NCBI RefSeq assembly: GCF_008017755.1
Contig: NZ_VRTS01000001.1
Location: 186,001 to 250,000, forward strand
Reading direction: 5' to 3'
Source of the DNA: Alkalisalibacterium limincola
GTDB taxonomy: Bacteria > Pseudomonadota > Gammaproteobacteria > Xanthomonadales > Xanthomonadaceae
Length of the DNA: 64,000 nucleotides
Shown: piece by piece, positions 48,836-58,499 of the stretch
Layout: every line of letters starts with the position of its first letter
Numbering within the stretch: the stretch's first letter is position 1
The notes under the pieces: model-generated
What the model was told of the DNA's origin: nothing
Databases searched by the model: none
The model's input: the letters and a program-made list of their open reading frames with translations, nothing else
Made by a program: the position numbers and the translations under genes

Positions 48836-49813
48836 TTAAAGCGGGCCGCCGGTCGGGGGGCCTTCATCCCCACGCCCGTTTGCGTCCTGCACGCTGGCCC
48901 AGCTGAACAGGCGGCGGGGGCGAAGCGTGGCCGAGGCGTCGATGGATCCGAGTCCCAGCGCGCCACCCTCCTGGTCGAAAACGGCCACCTCGCCGGGCGG
49001 TTCGGCCGGCAGCGGCACCGGGCGACCCTGGCCCAGGTGCCGTGCCTGGCCGGGGTCGAGTACTACGCGGCGCCACCCTGCCAGGCCGGACTCGAGCGGC
49101 AACACCCAGGCCTCGCGGCCGGGCTCGTCGAGCGCCTCGAGCTGCTCGATCGTCACCATGCATGGCGCGTCGAACGGGGCCACCCAGAGCCTGCGCAGCT
49201 GTTCGACGTGGGCACCGCAGCCCAGGGACTCGCCCAGATCGGTCACCAGGCTGCGGACATAGGTGCCGGAGCCGCATTCCACGTGGAGGCGCAGCCAGTC
49301 TGGGCCCTTCTCCAGCACACGCAATCCGTGAACCTCGACCTCGCGCTCGGGCACCTCGATCGCCTCGCCGCGCCGGGCTTTCGCGTACAGCGGTTCGCCG
49401 CCCTGCTTGAGCGCGGAGTAGACCGGGGGACGCTGCATGATCCGCCCCCGCAGCGCTACCAGCGCGGCTTCGACCGCAGCCGCCTCGATCGTCGGCACGG
49501 GGCGTTCGACCAACACGGTGCCATCGGCATCGGCGGTGTCGGTGGTGCGGCCCAGCCGGGCCACCGTCTCGTAGGCCTTGCAGGCACCCAGAAGATGCCC
49601 GGCCAGCTTGGTGGCCTCGCCCAGGCAGATCGGCAACAATCCGGTGGCGAGCGGGTCGAGCGCGCCGGTATGGCCGCCCTTCCGGGCCCGCAACAGGTGG
49701 CGCACACGCTGCAGGGCCTGGTTGGAACTGATGCCCGCTGGCTTGTCCAGCAGCACGATGCCGTGGATGTCACGGAAGACGGTGCGCGGGCGCTTGGGCC
49801 TGGGAGGACTCAT
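48836..49813 (-). CDS. truB: tRNA pseudouridine55 synthase
   Basis: TruB makes pseudouridine 55 in the T-loop of tRNAs. The 325-residue protein has the catalytic Asp in GHTGALDPLATG, the YETVARLGRTTDTADADG motif and the PPVYSALKQGGEPLY box. A C-terminal PUA-like domain follows. The ATG at 49813 gives the typical short leader before GIVLLDKPAG. It lies 43 bp after rbfA. Confidence 0.95.
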   Translation of the reverse strand: MSPPRPKRPRTVFRDIHGIVLLDKPAGISSNQALQRVRHLLRARKGGHTGALDPLATGLLPICLGEATKLAGHLLGACKAYETVARLGRTTDTADADGTVLVERPVPTIEAAAVEAALVALRGRIMQRPPVYSALKQGGEPLYAKARRGEAIEVPEREVEVHGLRVLEKGPDWLRLHVECGSGTYVRSLVTDLGESLGCGAHVEQLRRLWVAPFDAPCMVTIEQLEALDEPGREAWVLPLESGLAGWRRVVLDPGQARHLGQGRPVPLPAEPPGEVAVFDQEGGALGLGSIDASATLRPRRLFSWASVQDANGRGDEGPPTGGPL

Positions 49814-49856
49814 GGGGTTCCGGTACGGCTCGCGGACCGGCGGGACGCGCTCGGAC

Positions 49857-50300
49857 TCAGCCGCGCTTGTCGTCGTCGCCAGCCACAGGGTCGTCGCGTT
49901 CGGAGTCGCCGGCCGCGGACTCGGCCTGGCGCTCGGCCTCGACGGTGTCGGTGATGCCCGATTCGCGCAGCAGGTTCTCGATCTGCTCGCCGCGGTCGAC
50001 CGACTCGTCGTAGTGGAAATGCAGCTCCGGCACGTGGCGCATGCGCAGCATGCGGCCCAGCCGGAAGCGGAACTCACGCGCCAGTTCCTTCAGCCCCTTC
50101 ACGGCCTCGGCGGAGCGCTCGGACTGCAGCGCGGTGACGAAGACCTTGGCGTGCGACATGTCGCGCGTCACCTCGACGTCGGACACGCTCACCGAGGGCA
50201 GGCCGTGTTCACGGACCGCCTCGTGCACGAGGGTGCCGATCTCGCGTCGCAGCTGGGCGGCGACGCGATCGGTGCGCTGGAAGGATTTCGGGCCTGGCAT
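49857..50300 (-). CDS. rbfA: Ribosome-binding factor A
   Basis: RbfA is a KH-fold 30S maturation factor needed for 16S 5'-end processing and cold growth. The 147-residue protein has FQRTDRVAAQLRREIGTLV at the start and RMRHVPELHFHYDESVDRG. The C-terminal tail of about 30 residues is acidic and lineage-specific. It starts 3 bp after the infB stop. Confidence 0.95.
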   Translation of the reverse strand: MPGPKSFQRTDRVAAQLRREIGTLVHEAVREHGLPSVSVSDVEVTRDMSHAKVFVTALQSERSAEAVKGLKELAREFRFRLGRMLRMRHVPELHFHYDESVDRGEQIENLLRESGITDTVEAERQAESAAGDSERDDPVAGDDDKRG

Positions 50301-50303
50301 CGG

Positions 50304-52919
50304 TCAGAGCGTCCGTGCAACCTCGATGCGCTCGAAGCACTCGATCTGGTCGCCCGGCTTGACGTCGTTGTAGGCCTTGACCGCGATACCACACTCGGTA
50401 CCGTTCTTGACCTCCTCGACGTTCTCCTTGAACCGGCGCAGCGACTCCAGCTCGCCCTCGAACACCACGACGTTGTCGCGCAGCACGCGGATCGGCTTGG
50501 AGCGCTTGACCACGCCCTCGACCACGATCGAGCCGGCGACGGCACCGAACTTGGAGCTGCGGAACACGTCGCGCACTTCGGCGATGCCGATGATCTCCTC
50601 GCGGATCTCCACGCCCAGCAGGCCGGACGCCACCTGCTTCACCTGGTCGATCACGTCGTAGATGATCGAGAAGTAGCGCAGGTCGACACCGCTGGTCTCG
50701 ATGACCTTGCGGGCTGTCGCGTCGGCACGGACGTTGAAGCCGATGACCACGGCCTTGGAGGCCGCGGCCAGGGTCGCGTCGGACTCGGTGATGCCACCGA
50801 CGCCCGAGGAGATGACGTTGATCTTGATCATCTCGTTGGAGAGGCCTTCAAGCGCCTCCTGCAGGGCCTGCACGGAACCGTGCACGTCCGCCTTGATGAC
50901 GAGGTTGAGCTGCGCCTGGACCTCGCTCTGGCCCATCTGCGCCATGACGTCTTCCATGCGATTGCCGGCCTTGGAGACCAGGCGGGTCTCGCGGCGCTTG
51001 GCCTCGCGCTGCTGGGCCACGTCCTTGGCCAGGCGCTCGTCCTCGACCACGACGAAGTCGTCGCCGGAATCGGGCACGCCCGACAGGCCCAGGACCACCA
51101 CGGGGATCGACGGACCGGCCTGGTCCACCTGCGCGCCGACTTCGTCGAACAGCGCCCGCACGCGGCCGTACTGGATGCCGCAGACCAGGTAGTCGCCCTT
51201 CTTGAGCGTGCCCGACTGCACCAGCACCGTGGCGACCGGGCCACGGCCCTTGTCGAGCGTGGATTCCACGACGGTTCCGGCGGCGCGGCCATCGGTCACC
51301 GCGGTGAGCTCCATGACCTCGGCCTGCAGCAGGATCGCCTCGATCAGGTCGTCGATGCCGGTACCGGCCTTGGCCGACACGGGCACGAACGGGACGTCGC
51401 CGCCCCAGTCCTCGGGGATCACGTCGTGGTTTGCCAGGCCCTGCTTGACGTTGTCCGGATTGGCCTCCGGCTTGTCCATCTTGTTCACGGCCACGATCAG
51501 CGGCACGCCGGCGGCCTTGGCGTGCTTGACCGCCTCGACCGTCTGCGGCATCACGCCGTCATCGGCCGCCACGACCAGCACGACGATGTCGGTGAGCTTG
51601 GCGCCACGGGCGCGCATCGAGGTGAAGGCGGCATGGCCCGGGGTGTCGAGGAAGCTGACGGTGCCCTTGGGCGTATCGACATGGTAGGCGCCGATGTGCT
51701 GGGTGATGCCACCGGCTTCGCCACCCGCCACCTTGGTGCGGCGGATGTAGTCGAGCAGCGAGGTCTTGCCATGGTCGACATGGCCCATGATCGTGACGAT
51801 CGGCGGGCGGACCTGCGCGTCGCCCTGCTCGGCGGCGGCATGCGCGGCCAGGGCCAGCTCGACGTCGTCCTCGCCACTGGCGCGCACCGCGGTGTGGCCG
51901 AGTTCCTCGACCACCAGCACGGCGGTGTCGTGGTCGATGGCCTGGTTGATGGTCGCCATGACGCCCATCTTGAACATCGCCTTGACCACGTCGGCGCCCT
52001 TGATCGCCAGCTTCTGGGCCAGGTCGGACACGACGATGGTGTCGCCGATCGCGACCTCGCGCGCCACCGGGGCGGTCGGCCGGGAGAAGCCGTGCGCACC
52101 ACCGCTGCCCTGGCGCGACGGCTCGGCACCACGACGTCCCTTGCGCTTGCCGGCATTGGCACCACGACGTGCGCGGTCGGCCGCCGAGAGGTGCAGCTGG
52201 CCACCCACGTAACGCTTGGGGCCGTCATCCTTTTCAGGCGCGCGCTCACGCGTCACGCGGCCACGGGCCGGGCGCGCATCGCGCTCTTCCTCGCGACGGC
52301 GTACTTCGGGCTTGGGCTTGGCGGCGGCGGCCGCGGCATCGACGACGACGGGCTCCTCGCCTTCGGCCGGCAGGGCCTTGCGACCCGGCTCGGCCGCGGC
52401 CACGGCCAGGCGTTCGGCCTCTTCGGCCTCGGCCTTCTTCTTCTCTTCCTCGATCCGGCGCTTGGCCTCTTCCTCGGCCTGCTTGGCCTCCTCGGCGCGC
52501 TTGCGCTCGAGCTCGAGGCGGGCGTTCTCCTCGGCCTCCTGCTGCTGGCGCGATTCCTCCAGCTTGCGCAGTGCATCGTCGCGCTCGGAGCTTTCGGTCT
52601 CCTCCACGGCATCACGCTTGACGTAGGTGCGCTTCTGGCGGACCTCCACAGCGACCGTGGCCTTGGACTTGCCGCCACCGACGGTCAGCTCCTGCACCTT
52701 GCGGCGCTTGAGCGTGATCTGCTTCGGGGCCGACTCGGTGGCCTTCTCTTCCTTGCCGTGCGTGCGACGCAGGAAGCCCAGCAGCTTGACCTTTTCGGTG
52801 CTGGTGACCACCTGGTCCGGGCCGTCGAACTTCATTCCGGCCTCGGCCAACTGCTCGAGCAAGCGCTCGACCGGGGTATTGGTGAGTTCAGCCAACTTGC
52901 GGATGGTGGTTTGGGACAT
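50304..52919 (-). CDS. infB: Translation initiation factor IF-2
   Basis: IF-2 is the GTPase that places fMet-tRNA in the 30S P site and joins subunits. The 871-residue protein has an N-terminal helical domain ([20 protein letters not shown]), a long charged coiled-coil linker rich in Glu/Ala/Lys, then the G domain with [17 protein letters not shown] and NKMDKP. The C-terminal domains that contact fMet-tRNA are complete. Its own likely promoter lies in the 114-bp gap after nusA. Confidence 0.97.
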   Translation of the reverse strand: MSQTTIRKLAELTNTPVERLLEQLAEAGMKFDGPDQVVTSTEKVKLLGFLRRTHGKEEKATESAPKQITLKRRKVQELTVGGGKSKATVAVEVRQKRTYVKRDAVEETESSERDDALRKLEESRQQQEAEENARLELERKRAEEAKQAEEEAKRRIEEEKKKAEAEEAERLAVAAAEPGRKALPAEGEEPVVVDAAAAAAKPKPEVRRREEERDARPARGRVTRERAPEKDDGPKRYVGGQLHLSAADRARRGANAGKRKGRRGAEPSRQGSGGAHGFSRPTAPVAREVAIGDTIVVSDLAQKLAIKGADVVKAMFKMGVMATINQAIDHDTAVLVVEELGHTAVRASGEDDVELALAAHAAAEQGDAQVRPPIVTIMGHVDHGKTSLLDYIRRTKVAGGEAGGITQHIGAYHVDTPKGTVSFLDTPGHAAFTSMRARGAKLTDIVVLVVAADDGVMPQTVEAVKHAKAAGVPLIVAVNKMDKPEANPDNVKQGLANHDVIPEDWGGDVPFVPVSAKAGTGIDDLIEAILLQAEVMELTAVTDGRAAGTVVESTLDKGRGPVATVLVQSGTLKKGDYLVCGIQYGRVRALFDEVGAQVDQAGPSIPVVVLGLSGVPDSGDDFVVVEDERLAKDVAQQREAKRRETRLVSKAGNRMEDVMAQMGQSEVQAQLNLVIKADVHGSVQALQEALEGLSNEMIKINVISSGVGGITESDATLAAASKAVVIGFNVRADATARKVIETSGVDLRYFSIIYDVIDQVKQVASGLLGVEIREEIIGIAEVRDVFRSSKFGAVAGSIVVEGVVKRSKPIRVLRDNVVVFEGELESLRRFKENVEEVKNGTECGIAVKAYNDVKPGDQIECFERIEVARTL

Positions 52920-52990
52920 GGGGCTTCCTGTAACTGGGTTCGGTAAGCGGCGCGCGGCGTTCGCGCACCTGCACCCGATTCAAGCGTTCA

Positions 52991-52996
52991 ATTGTA
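52991..52996 (-). promoter_or_regulatory. -10 element upstream of infB
   Basis: On the minus strand this reads TACAAT within CTACAATTG, the same context as the rpsO promoter -10. No clear -35 is seen. It lies in the 114-bp gap between nusA and infB and may provide an internal start. Confidence 0.45.
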
Positions 52997-53033
52997 GCGC
53001 GGGCGCGGGAACTGCGCTCGGGCGAAAGCGGTG

Positions 53034-54542
53034 TCAGCCGCCTTCGGCCTCGAGACGGGCAATCTCCACGGCACGCGCCGCCAGGATGAGTTGCGCGGCG
53101 CGCTCCTCGTCCATGCCATCGATGTCGAGGATCTCGTCGGCGGCCAGTTCACCCAGGTCGTCGGCGGTGATGATGCCGCGCGACGCCAGGGCGTAGGCGG
53201 TGGATTCGTCCATGCCGTCGAGTGCCAGCAGGTCGGCTGCGGGCTTGTGCTCCTCGATCTCCTCCTCGGCGGCGAGCGCCTCGGTGAGCAGCGCATCGCG
53301 GGCACGGGCACGCAGTTCCTCGACGATGTCCTCGTCGAAGCCCTCCACCGCCAGCAGCTCGCCCACCGGTACGTAGGCGATCTCCTCGACGGTCGAGAAA
53401 CCCTCGGCCACCAGGATGCCGGCGATCTCCTCGTCGACTTCGAGCTTGTCCTGGAACAGCTGGGTCGCGGCGGCCTGCTCGGCCTCCGACTTCGCCACCA
53501 CCTGGTCCTGGGTCATCACGTTGAGCTGCCAGCCCGTCAGGCGGCTGGCCAGGCGCACGTTCTGGCCGCCCTTGCCGATCGCCTGGGCCAGCTTGTCCTC
53601 GGCCACGGCGATGTCCATGGAGTGCTTCTCTTCATCGACGATGATCGACTGCACTTCGGCCGGCGCCATCGCGTTGATGACGAACTGGGCCGGGTTGTCG
53701 CTCCACTGGATGATGTCCACGCGCTCGCCGTTGAGCTCGTTGGACACCGCCTGCACGCGCGAACCGCGCATGCCGATGCAGGCGCCGATGGGATCGGTGC
53801 GGCTGTCGTGGGCCACCACGGCGATCTTGGCGCGGTCACCCGGGTCGCGGGCAGCGGCCTTGATCTCGACCAGGTCCTGGCCGACCTCGGGCACTTCCAG
53901 CTTGAACAGCTCCATCATGAATTCCGGCGCGGCGCGGCTGATGAAGAGCTGCGGACCACGGATCTCGGAACGCACGTCGAACAGGTAGCCACGGACCCGG
54001 TCGCCCGGGCGCAGCACGTCGCGCGGGATCGCCTTGTCCTTGGGGATGAAGCCTTCGGCATTGCCGCCCAGGTCGACGAACACGTTGCCGCGCTCGACCC
54101 GCTTGACGATACCGGTGATCAGCTCGCCGATGCGGTCCTGCCAGGCCTCGACGACCTGGGCGCGCTCGGCTTCGCGCACGCGCTGCACGATGACCTGCTT
54201 GGCGGCCTGCGCGGCGATGCGGCCGAACTCGGCGTTCTCGACCTGCTCCTCGACGAAATCACCGACCTGCGCATCCGGCTTGTCGTCGACCACGTCCATC
54301 ATGCGGATCATGCGCTCGGGCGACTCGTTGATGATGTCGTCCTCGATCACTTCCCAGCGGCGGAAGGTCTCGTAGCTGCCATCCTTGCGGTCGATCGACA
54401 CGCGGATCGACACGTCCTGGTCGGGATAGCGCTTCTTGGCCGCCGAGGCCAGCGCGGCTTCCATGGCTTCGAAGATCACATCACGCGGCACGCCCTTCTC
54501 ATTGGCGACCGCATCCACGACCAGCAAAAGTTCCTTGCTCAC
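53034..54542 (-). CDS. nusA: Transcription termination/antitermination protein NusA
   Basis: NusA binds RNA polymerase and modulates pausing, termination and antitermination. The 502-residue protein has the N-terminal polymerase-binding domain, an S1 domain (GELITGIVKRVERGNVFVDLG), two KH domains (GMRGSRVQAVSNEL and AIGKGGQNVRLASR) and two acidic C-terminal repeats, the arrangement of gamma-proteobacterial NusA. It starts 29 bp after rimP. Confidence 0.97.
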   Translation of the reverse strand: MSKELLLVVDAVANEKGVPRDVIFEAMEAALASAAKKRYPDQDVSIRVSIDRKDGSYETFRRWEVIEDDIINESPERMIRMMDVVDDKPDAQVGDFVEEQVENAEFGRIAAQAAKQVIVQRVREAERAQVVEAWQDRIGELITGIVKRVERGNVFVDLGGNAEGFIPKDKAIPRDVLRPGDRVRGYLFDVRSEIRGPQLFISRAAPEFMMELFKLEVPEVGQDLVEIKAAARDPGDRAKIAVVAHDSRTDPIGACIGMRGSRVQAVSNELNGERVDIIQWSDNPAQFVINAMAPAEVQSIIVDEEKHSMDIAVAEDKLAQAIGKGGQNVRLASRLTGWQLNVMTQDQVVAKSEAEQAAATQLFQDKLEVDEEIAGILVAEGFSTVEEIAYVPVGELLAVEGFDEDIVEELRARARDALLTEALAAEEEIEEHKPAADLLALDGMDESTAYALASRGIITADDLGELAADEILDIDGMDEERAAQLILAARAVEIARLEAEGG

Positions 54543-54571
54543 GGCATCTGCTCCACGGCGGGGGACCCGCC

Positions 54572-55117
54572 TCAGGCTTTCTTGGGTTCACCGGCCGGCT
54601 TTGCAGCCTTTCCGGAACGGGGTGACTTGCCCGGCTTGGTCGTGACCAGGCCGAGGGCGACCAGGTCCGGCACCAGCCGGGCCTTGTCGATGTTCTCGTG
54701 GGCGACGACGAACTCGCCCTTCTCTTCGGCGATGGTGATCATCTCGCCATCCACCTTCGCGATGCGTCCGAGCAACCGGCGGCGACCGTCCTGCGGCAAG
54801 CGCAACGACACCTTCGCCTCCTCGCCCACGAAGCGCTGGAACTGCGCCGGCGTGAACAGCGGCCGGTCGATCCCAGGCGAGGAGACCTCCAGCGTGTATT
54901 CGGTGCTGATCGGGTCTTCCACGTCCATCAGTGCCGACACCTCGCGGCTCACCGTCTCGCAATCCTCGATGCCGACCTGCCGGTCGGCCACGTCGATGTA
55001 GATGCGCAACATCGCACCCGACGTCGACGGCGCGTACTCGATGCCGAGCAGCTCCAGGCCGACCGACTCGACGACCGGCGTGAGCAACTCGACGAGTTCC
55101 CTGCTCTTGCTGGACAT
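54572..55117 (-). CDS. rimP: Ribosome maturation factor RimP
   Basis: RimP helps assemble the 30S subunit. The 181-residue protein has the family N-domain (LTPVVESVGLELLGIEY, LRIYIDV) and the motif EVSSPGIDRPL before the Sm-like C-domain. Lys/Pro-rich residues end it. The ATG at 55117 has GGGAG upstream; the frame stays open to 55270 but runs through the terminators. It is the first protein gene of the rimP-pnp operon. Confidence 0.95.
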   Translation of the reverse strand: MSSKSRELVELLTPVVESVGLELLGIEYAPSTSGAMLRIYIDVADRQVGIEDCETVSREVSALMDVEDPISTEYTLEVSSPGIDRPLFTPAQFQRFVGEEAKVSLRLPQDGRRRLLGRIAKVDGEMITIAEEKGEFVVAHENIDKARLVPDLVALGLVTTKPGKSPRSGKAAKPAGEPKKA

Positions 55118-55182
55118 GACGCGTGACTCCCTTCGTGTCGCTGCGCGCCCCGGATACAAGCATGCGCGCACAGCGGACCAAT

Positions 55183-55202
55183 AAAAAAGGGCCCTTGGGC
55201 CC
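55183..55202 (-). terminator. Second terminator before rimP
   Basis: On the minus strand GGGCC-CAAG-GGCCC is followed by TTTTTTATT. It lies 66 bp before rimP, after the stronger hairpin at 55269. It could end tRNA read-through, or act as an attenuator if the rimP transcript starts upstream. Confidence 0.65.
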
Positions 55203-55268
55203 CATCCGGTGAAACTCCGCCGGTACTGCCGGCGGGCTTCGCCCGGGACGGCCAGGATTCCCGGAAGC

Positions 55269-55296
55269 AAAAAGGCCTCACGAGTGAGGCCTTTTT
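55269..55296 (-). terminator. Terminator of the initiator tRNA gene
   Basis: A perfect 12-bp stem (AAAAAGGCCTCA and its complement) with a 4-base loop ends in five T on the minus strand, 12 bp after the tRNA CCA end. It is symmetric, so it could also act on the plus strand. Confidence 0.9.
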
Positions 55297-55308
55297 ACCA
55301 CCAGAACA

Positions 55309-55385
55309 TGGTAGCGGGGGCAGGATTTGAACCTGCGACCTTCGGGTTATGAGCCCGACGAGCTGCCAGACTGCTCCACCCCGCA
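55309..55385 (-). tRNA. Initiator tRNA-fMet (anticodon CAT)
   Basis: The gene is 77 nt including an encoded CCA. The anticodon loop is CTCATAA, flanked by three consecutive G-C pairs (GGG with CCC), the hallmark of initiator tRNA. T-stem GCAGG pairs with CCTGC. Position 1 (T) does not pair with position 72 (T), matching the unpaired 1-72 of initiators, though the usual mismatch is C-A. As in the E. coli metY operon it precedes rimP-nusA-infB. Two terminators separate it from rimP. Confidence 0.95.
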
Positions 55386-55487
55386 GCTGAGTTACGCAGT
55401 ATAGGGATCGGCGTTGGATCGTGCAAGCGTTTGAACGAAGAAAACAGCACTGCCCGCGCGCATCATCGCAGCGGTTCAGCCTGTGTT

Positions 55488-56944
55488 TCAGACGAATGCG
55501 CGCTGGCACCATTCCATCAGGGGGCTCCACGCGAGGCCCAGCACCAGCAGAAGCAGCGCGTGGCCGACAGCACCCAGCGCAGGTGCGCATCGGCGGGCCG
55601 GTCGTCGGCCTGCGTCGTGTCCTCGGGCTCGTCGAAGTACATCACCTTGATCACGCGCAGGTAGTAGAACGCACCGATCACCGCGAACACGACCGCGACG
55701 ATGGCCAGCCACACCATGTTCGCCTCGACCGCTGCGCGCAGCACCGCCAGCTTGGCCCAGAAGCCCAGGAACGGCGGCACACCCGCCATCGAGGCCATGA
55801 TCATCAGCACCAGGCCGGCATGCCACGGGTTCTTGTGGTTCAGGCCGCGGAAGTCGCTGATCTCCTCGGCCTCGAAGCCGCGCCGCGACAGCAGGATGAT
55901 CGCGCCGAAGGCCGCCGCCGACATCAGCGCATAGCTGATCGCGTAGAACATCGCCGCGGCATAGCCTTCCGGCCCGCCATGCGCCAGGCCCAGGAACAGG
56001 AAGCCGACGTGGCTGATCGTCGAATAGGCCAGCATGCGCTTGAGGTTGGTCTGCATCAGCGCCAGCACGTTGCCGATCACCAGCGACAGCACGGCAAGCC
56101 AGGCCACCATGATCTGCCAGAACTCGCCGAGGTTGCCGGCACTGCCCTCCAGCAGGCGGTAGGCCATGCCGAACGCTGCCAGCTTCGGCGCCGAGCCGAT
56201 GAACAGCGTCATCGCGGTCGGGGCGCCATGGTAGACATCCGGCAGCCACATGTGGAACGGCGCCGCGCCGAACTTGAACGCGATGCCGACCAGCATGAAC
56301 ACCACGCCGAGCACCAGCAGTCGCCGGTCGCCCGCGCCGCCCTCCGCCGCCATCTGGCTGATCGTGGCCAGGTCGAGGCTGCCGGTGGCGCCGTAGAGCA
56401 TCGACATGCCGTACAGCAGCATTCCCGAAGCCAGCGCACCGAGCACGAAGTACTTCATCGCCGCCTCGGTGGCGCGCCGGTTCTCGCGGTCCATGGCGAC
56501 CAGCGCGTAGGTCGACAGCGCCATGAGCTCCAGGCCCAGGTAGACCGTGATCAGGCTGCCCGCGGAAACCAGCAGCATCATTCCCAGCACCGAGAACAGG
56601 CACAGCGTGTAGAACTCGCCCTTGAACAGGTCACGCGCGCGCAGGTAGGGCTTGGCGTAGATGAAGACCACCGCGCTGACCAGGCAGATCGCCAGCTTCA
56701 GCACGTCACCGACGTTGTCGCGCAGGAACATGCCGCTCCACGCCGCCTCGGCCGCCACGCCCTGGTCACCCCAGGCGCGCAGGATCAGCACCGCGGTGGC
56801 GGCCAGCGTGGCCAGCGACAGGAAGTGGATCAGCCCGCGGCGCTGCTCGGACAGGAACAGGTCGATCAGCAGGATCGCGCAGGTGGCGCCCAGCAGGAAC
56901 AGCTCCGGCACGATCGGGATGAAGTCGGCGCGTGTCACGTCCAT
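55488..56944 (-). CDS. nuoN: NADH-quinone oxidoreductase subunit N (frameshifted at the C-terminus)
   Basis: NuoN is one of the three antiporter-like proton-pumping subunits of complex I. About 14 helices are seen, with conserved GLELMALSTYALVA, FKFGAAPFHMWLPDVYHGAP and KRMLAYSTISHVGFL. The frame breaks near 55568. Restoring one base joins HLRWVL to VGHALLLLVLGLAWSPL and gives 485 residues ending QRAFV. It is last in the nuo operon and 103 bp before the tRNA. Confidence 0.93.
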
Positions 56945-56947
56945 CGG

Positions 56948-58465
56948 TCAGGGTCCTTGGAGCTTGCTCGTGGCGAGCTGGGCAGCCAGCTGGCCGATCG
57001 AGCCGTCCATCAGTTCGATCAGGGGGGCCGGCCACAGGCCGATCAGCAGCACGCCGATGGCGAAGGCCACCAGCACGGTGGTCTCGCGGGCATTGATGTC
57101 GGTGAGTTCGGCGACGTGCTGGTTGGCGACCTCGCCGAAGATCACCCGCTTCACCAGCCACAGCGTGTAGGCCGCACCGATGATCAGCGTGAATGCCGCG
57201 CCGAAGGCCAGCCAGGGGTTGGCCTGGAACGCGGCCAGGATGACCATGAACTCGCCGACGAAGCCCGAGGTGCCCGGCAGGCCGGCATTGGCCATCGCGA
57301 ACAGCACGAACAATGCCGCGAACCACGGCATCGTGTTCGCCACGCCGCCGTAGTCGCGGATCATGCGGCTGTGCATGCGGTCGTAGAGGATGCCGACGCA
57401 GGAGAACATCGCGCCGGAGATGAAGCCGTGGCTGACCATCTGCACCATCGCGCCCTGCAGGCCGAGCTCGGCGCCGTCACTGTTGCCGCCGCGCACCAGC
57501 ATGAACGCGATGAAGGTGCCCAGCGTCACGAAGCCCATGTGCGAGATCGAGGAATAGGCGATCAGCTTCTTCATGTCGCGCTGGGCCAGCGCCACCATGC
57601 CGATGTAGACGATCGCCACCAGGCTCAGCGCGATGACCAGCCAGGCCCACTCATGGCCGGCGTCCGGCGTGATCGGCAGCGAGAAGCGCAGGAAGCCGTA
57701 GCCGCCGATCTTGAGCATGATCGCCGCCAGGATCACCGAGCCGCCGGTGGGCGCCTCCACGTGCGCATCGGGCAACCAGGTGTGCACCGGGAACATCGGG
57801 ATCTTGACCGCGAACGCGGCCAGGAACGCGAAGAACAGCCACATCTGCTCGGTGCCGGTCAACGGCAGCGCGTACAGGTCCGCCAGCTGGAAGCTGCCGC
57901 CCTTGATGTACAGGTAGACCAGGCCGACCAGCATGAAGACCGAGCCCAGGAACGTGTACAGGAAGAACTTCACCGACGCGTACACGCGCTTGGGGCCACC
58001 CCACACGCCGATGATGATGAACATCGGGATCAGCATGGCCTCGAAGAACACGTAGAACAGCACCGCGTCCATCGCGCTGAACACGCCGACCATCATGCCC
58101 TCGAGCACCAGGAAGCTGGCGAGGTACTGGCTCACGCGCGTCTTCACCGAGCCCCAGGCGCCGATCAGCACAAGCACCGTGGTCAGCGTGGTCAGGATGA
58201 TCAGCGCGACGGAAATGCCATCCGCGCCCAGCGAATAGAAGATGTCGTAGGCCGGGATCCACTCGCGCAGCTCGGTGAACTGCATGCCCGGGTTGGCGAA
58301 GTCGAAGCCGGTGTACAGCGGCACGCTGAGCACGAAGGTCAGCAGCGCCACCGCCAGCGCGAACCACTTCGCCTGCGTCGCGCGTGAATTGCCGAAGGCG
58401 AGCGTCAGCAGGCCACCGATGATCGGCACCCAGATCAGCAGGCTCAGGAGAGGCCAGGAGGACAT
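56948..58465 (-). CDS. nuoM: NADH-quinone oxidoreductase subunit M
   Basis: NuoM is a proton-pumping, antiporter-like membrane subunit of complex I. The 505-residue protein has 14 helices, the conserved Glu in VFFEAMLIPMF and Lys in VKIPMFPVHTWLPDAHVEAP, and LIAYSSISHMGFV. I chose the ATG at 58465 over the GTG one codon upstream. It lies 3 bp before nuoN and 34 bp after nuoL. Confidence 0.96.
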   Translation of the reverse strand: MSSWPLLSLLIWVPIIGGLLTLAFGNSRATQAKWFALAVALLTFVLSVPLYTGFDFANPGMQFTELREWIPAYDIFYSLGADGISVALIILTTLTTVLVLIGAWGSVKTRVSQYLASFLVLEGMMVGVFSAMDAVLFYVFFEAMLIPMFIIIGVWGGPKRVYASVKFFLYTFLGSVFMLVGLVYLYIKGGSFQLADLYALPLTGTEQMWLFFAFLAAFAVKIPMFPVHTWLPDAHVEAPTGGSVILAAIMLKIGGYGFLRFSLPITPDAGHEWAWLVIALSLVAIVYIGMVALAQRDMKKLIAYSSISHMGFVTLGTFIAFMLVRGGNSDGAELGLQGAMVQMVSHGFISGAMFSCVGILYDRMHSRMIRDYGGVANTMPWFAALFVLFAMANAGLPGTSGFVGEFMVILAAFQANPWLAFGAAFTLIIGAAYTLWLVKRVIFGEVANQHVAELTDINARETTVLVAFAIGVLLIGLWPAPLIELMDGSIGQLAAQLATSKLQGP

Positions 58466-58499
58466 CACTCTTTCCCTTGGATTTCAGTGCGTGCCGGCA

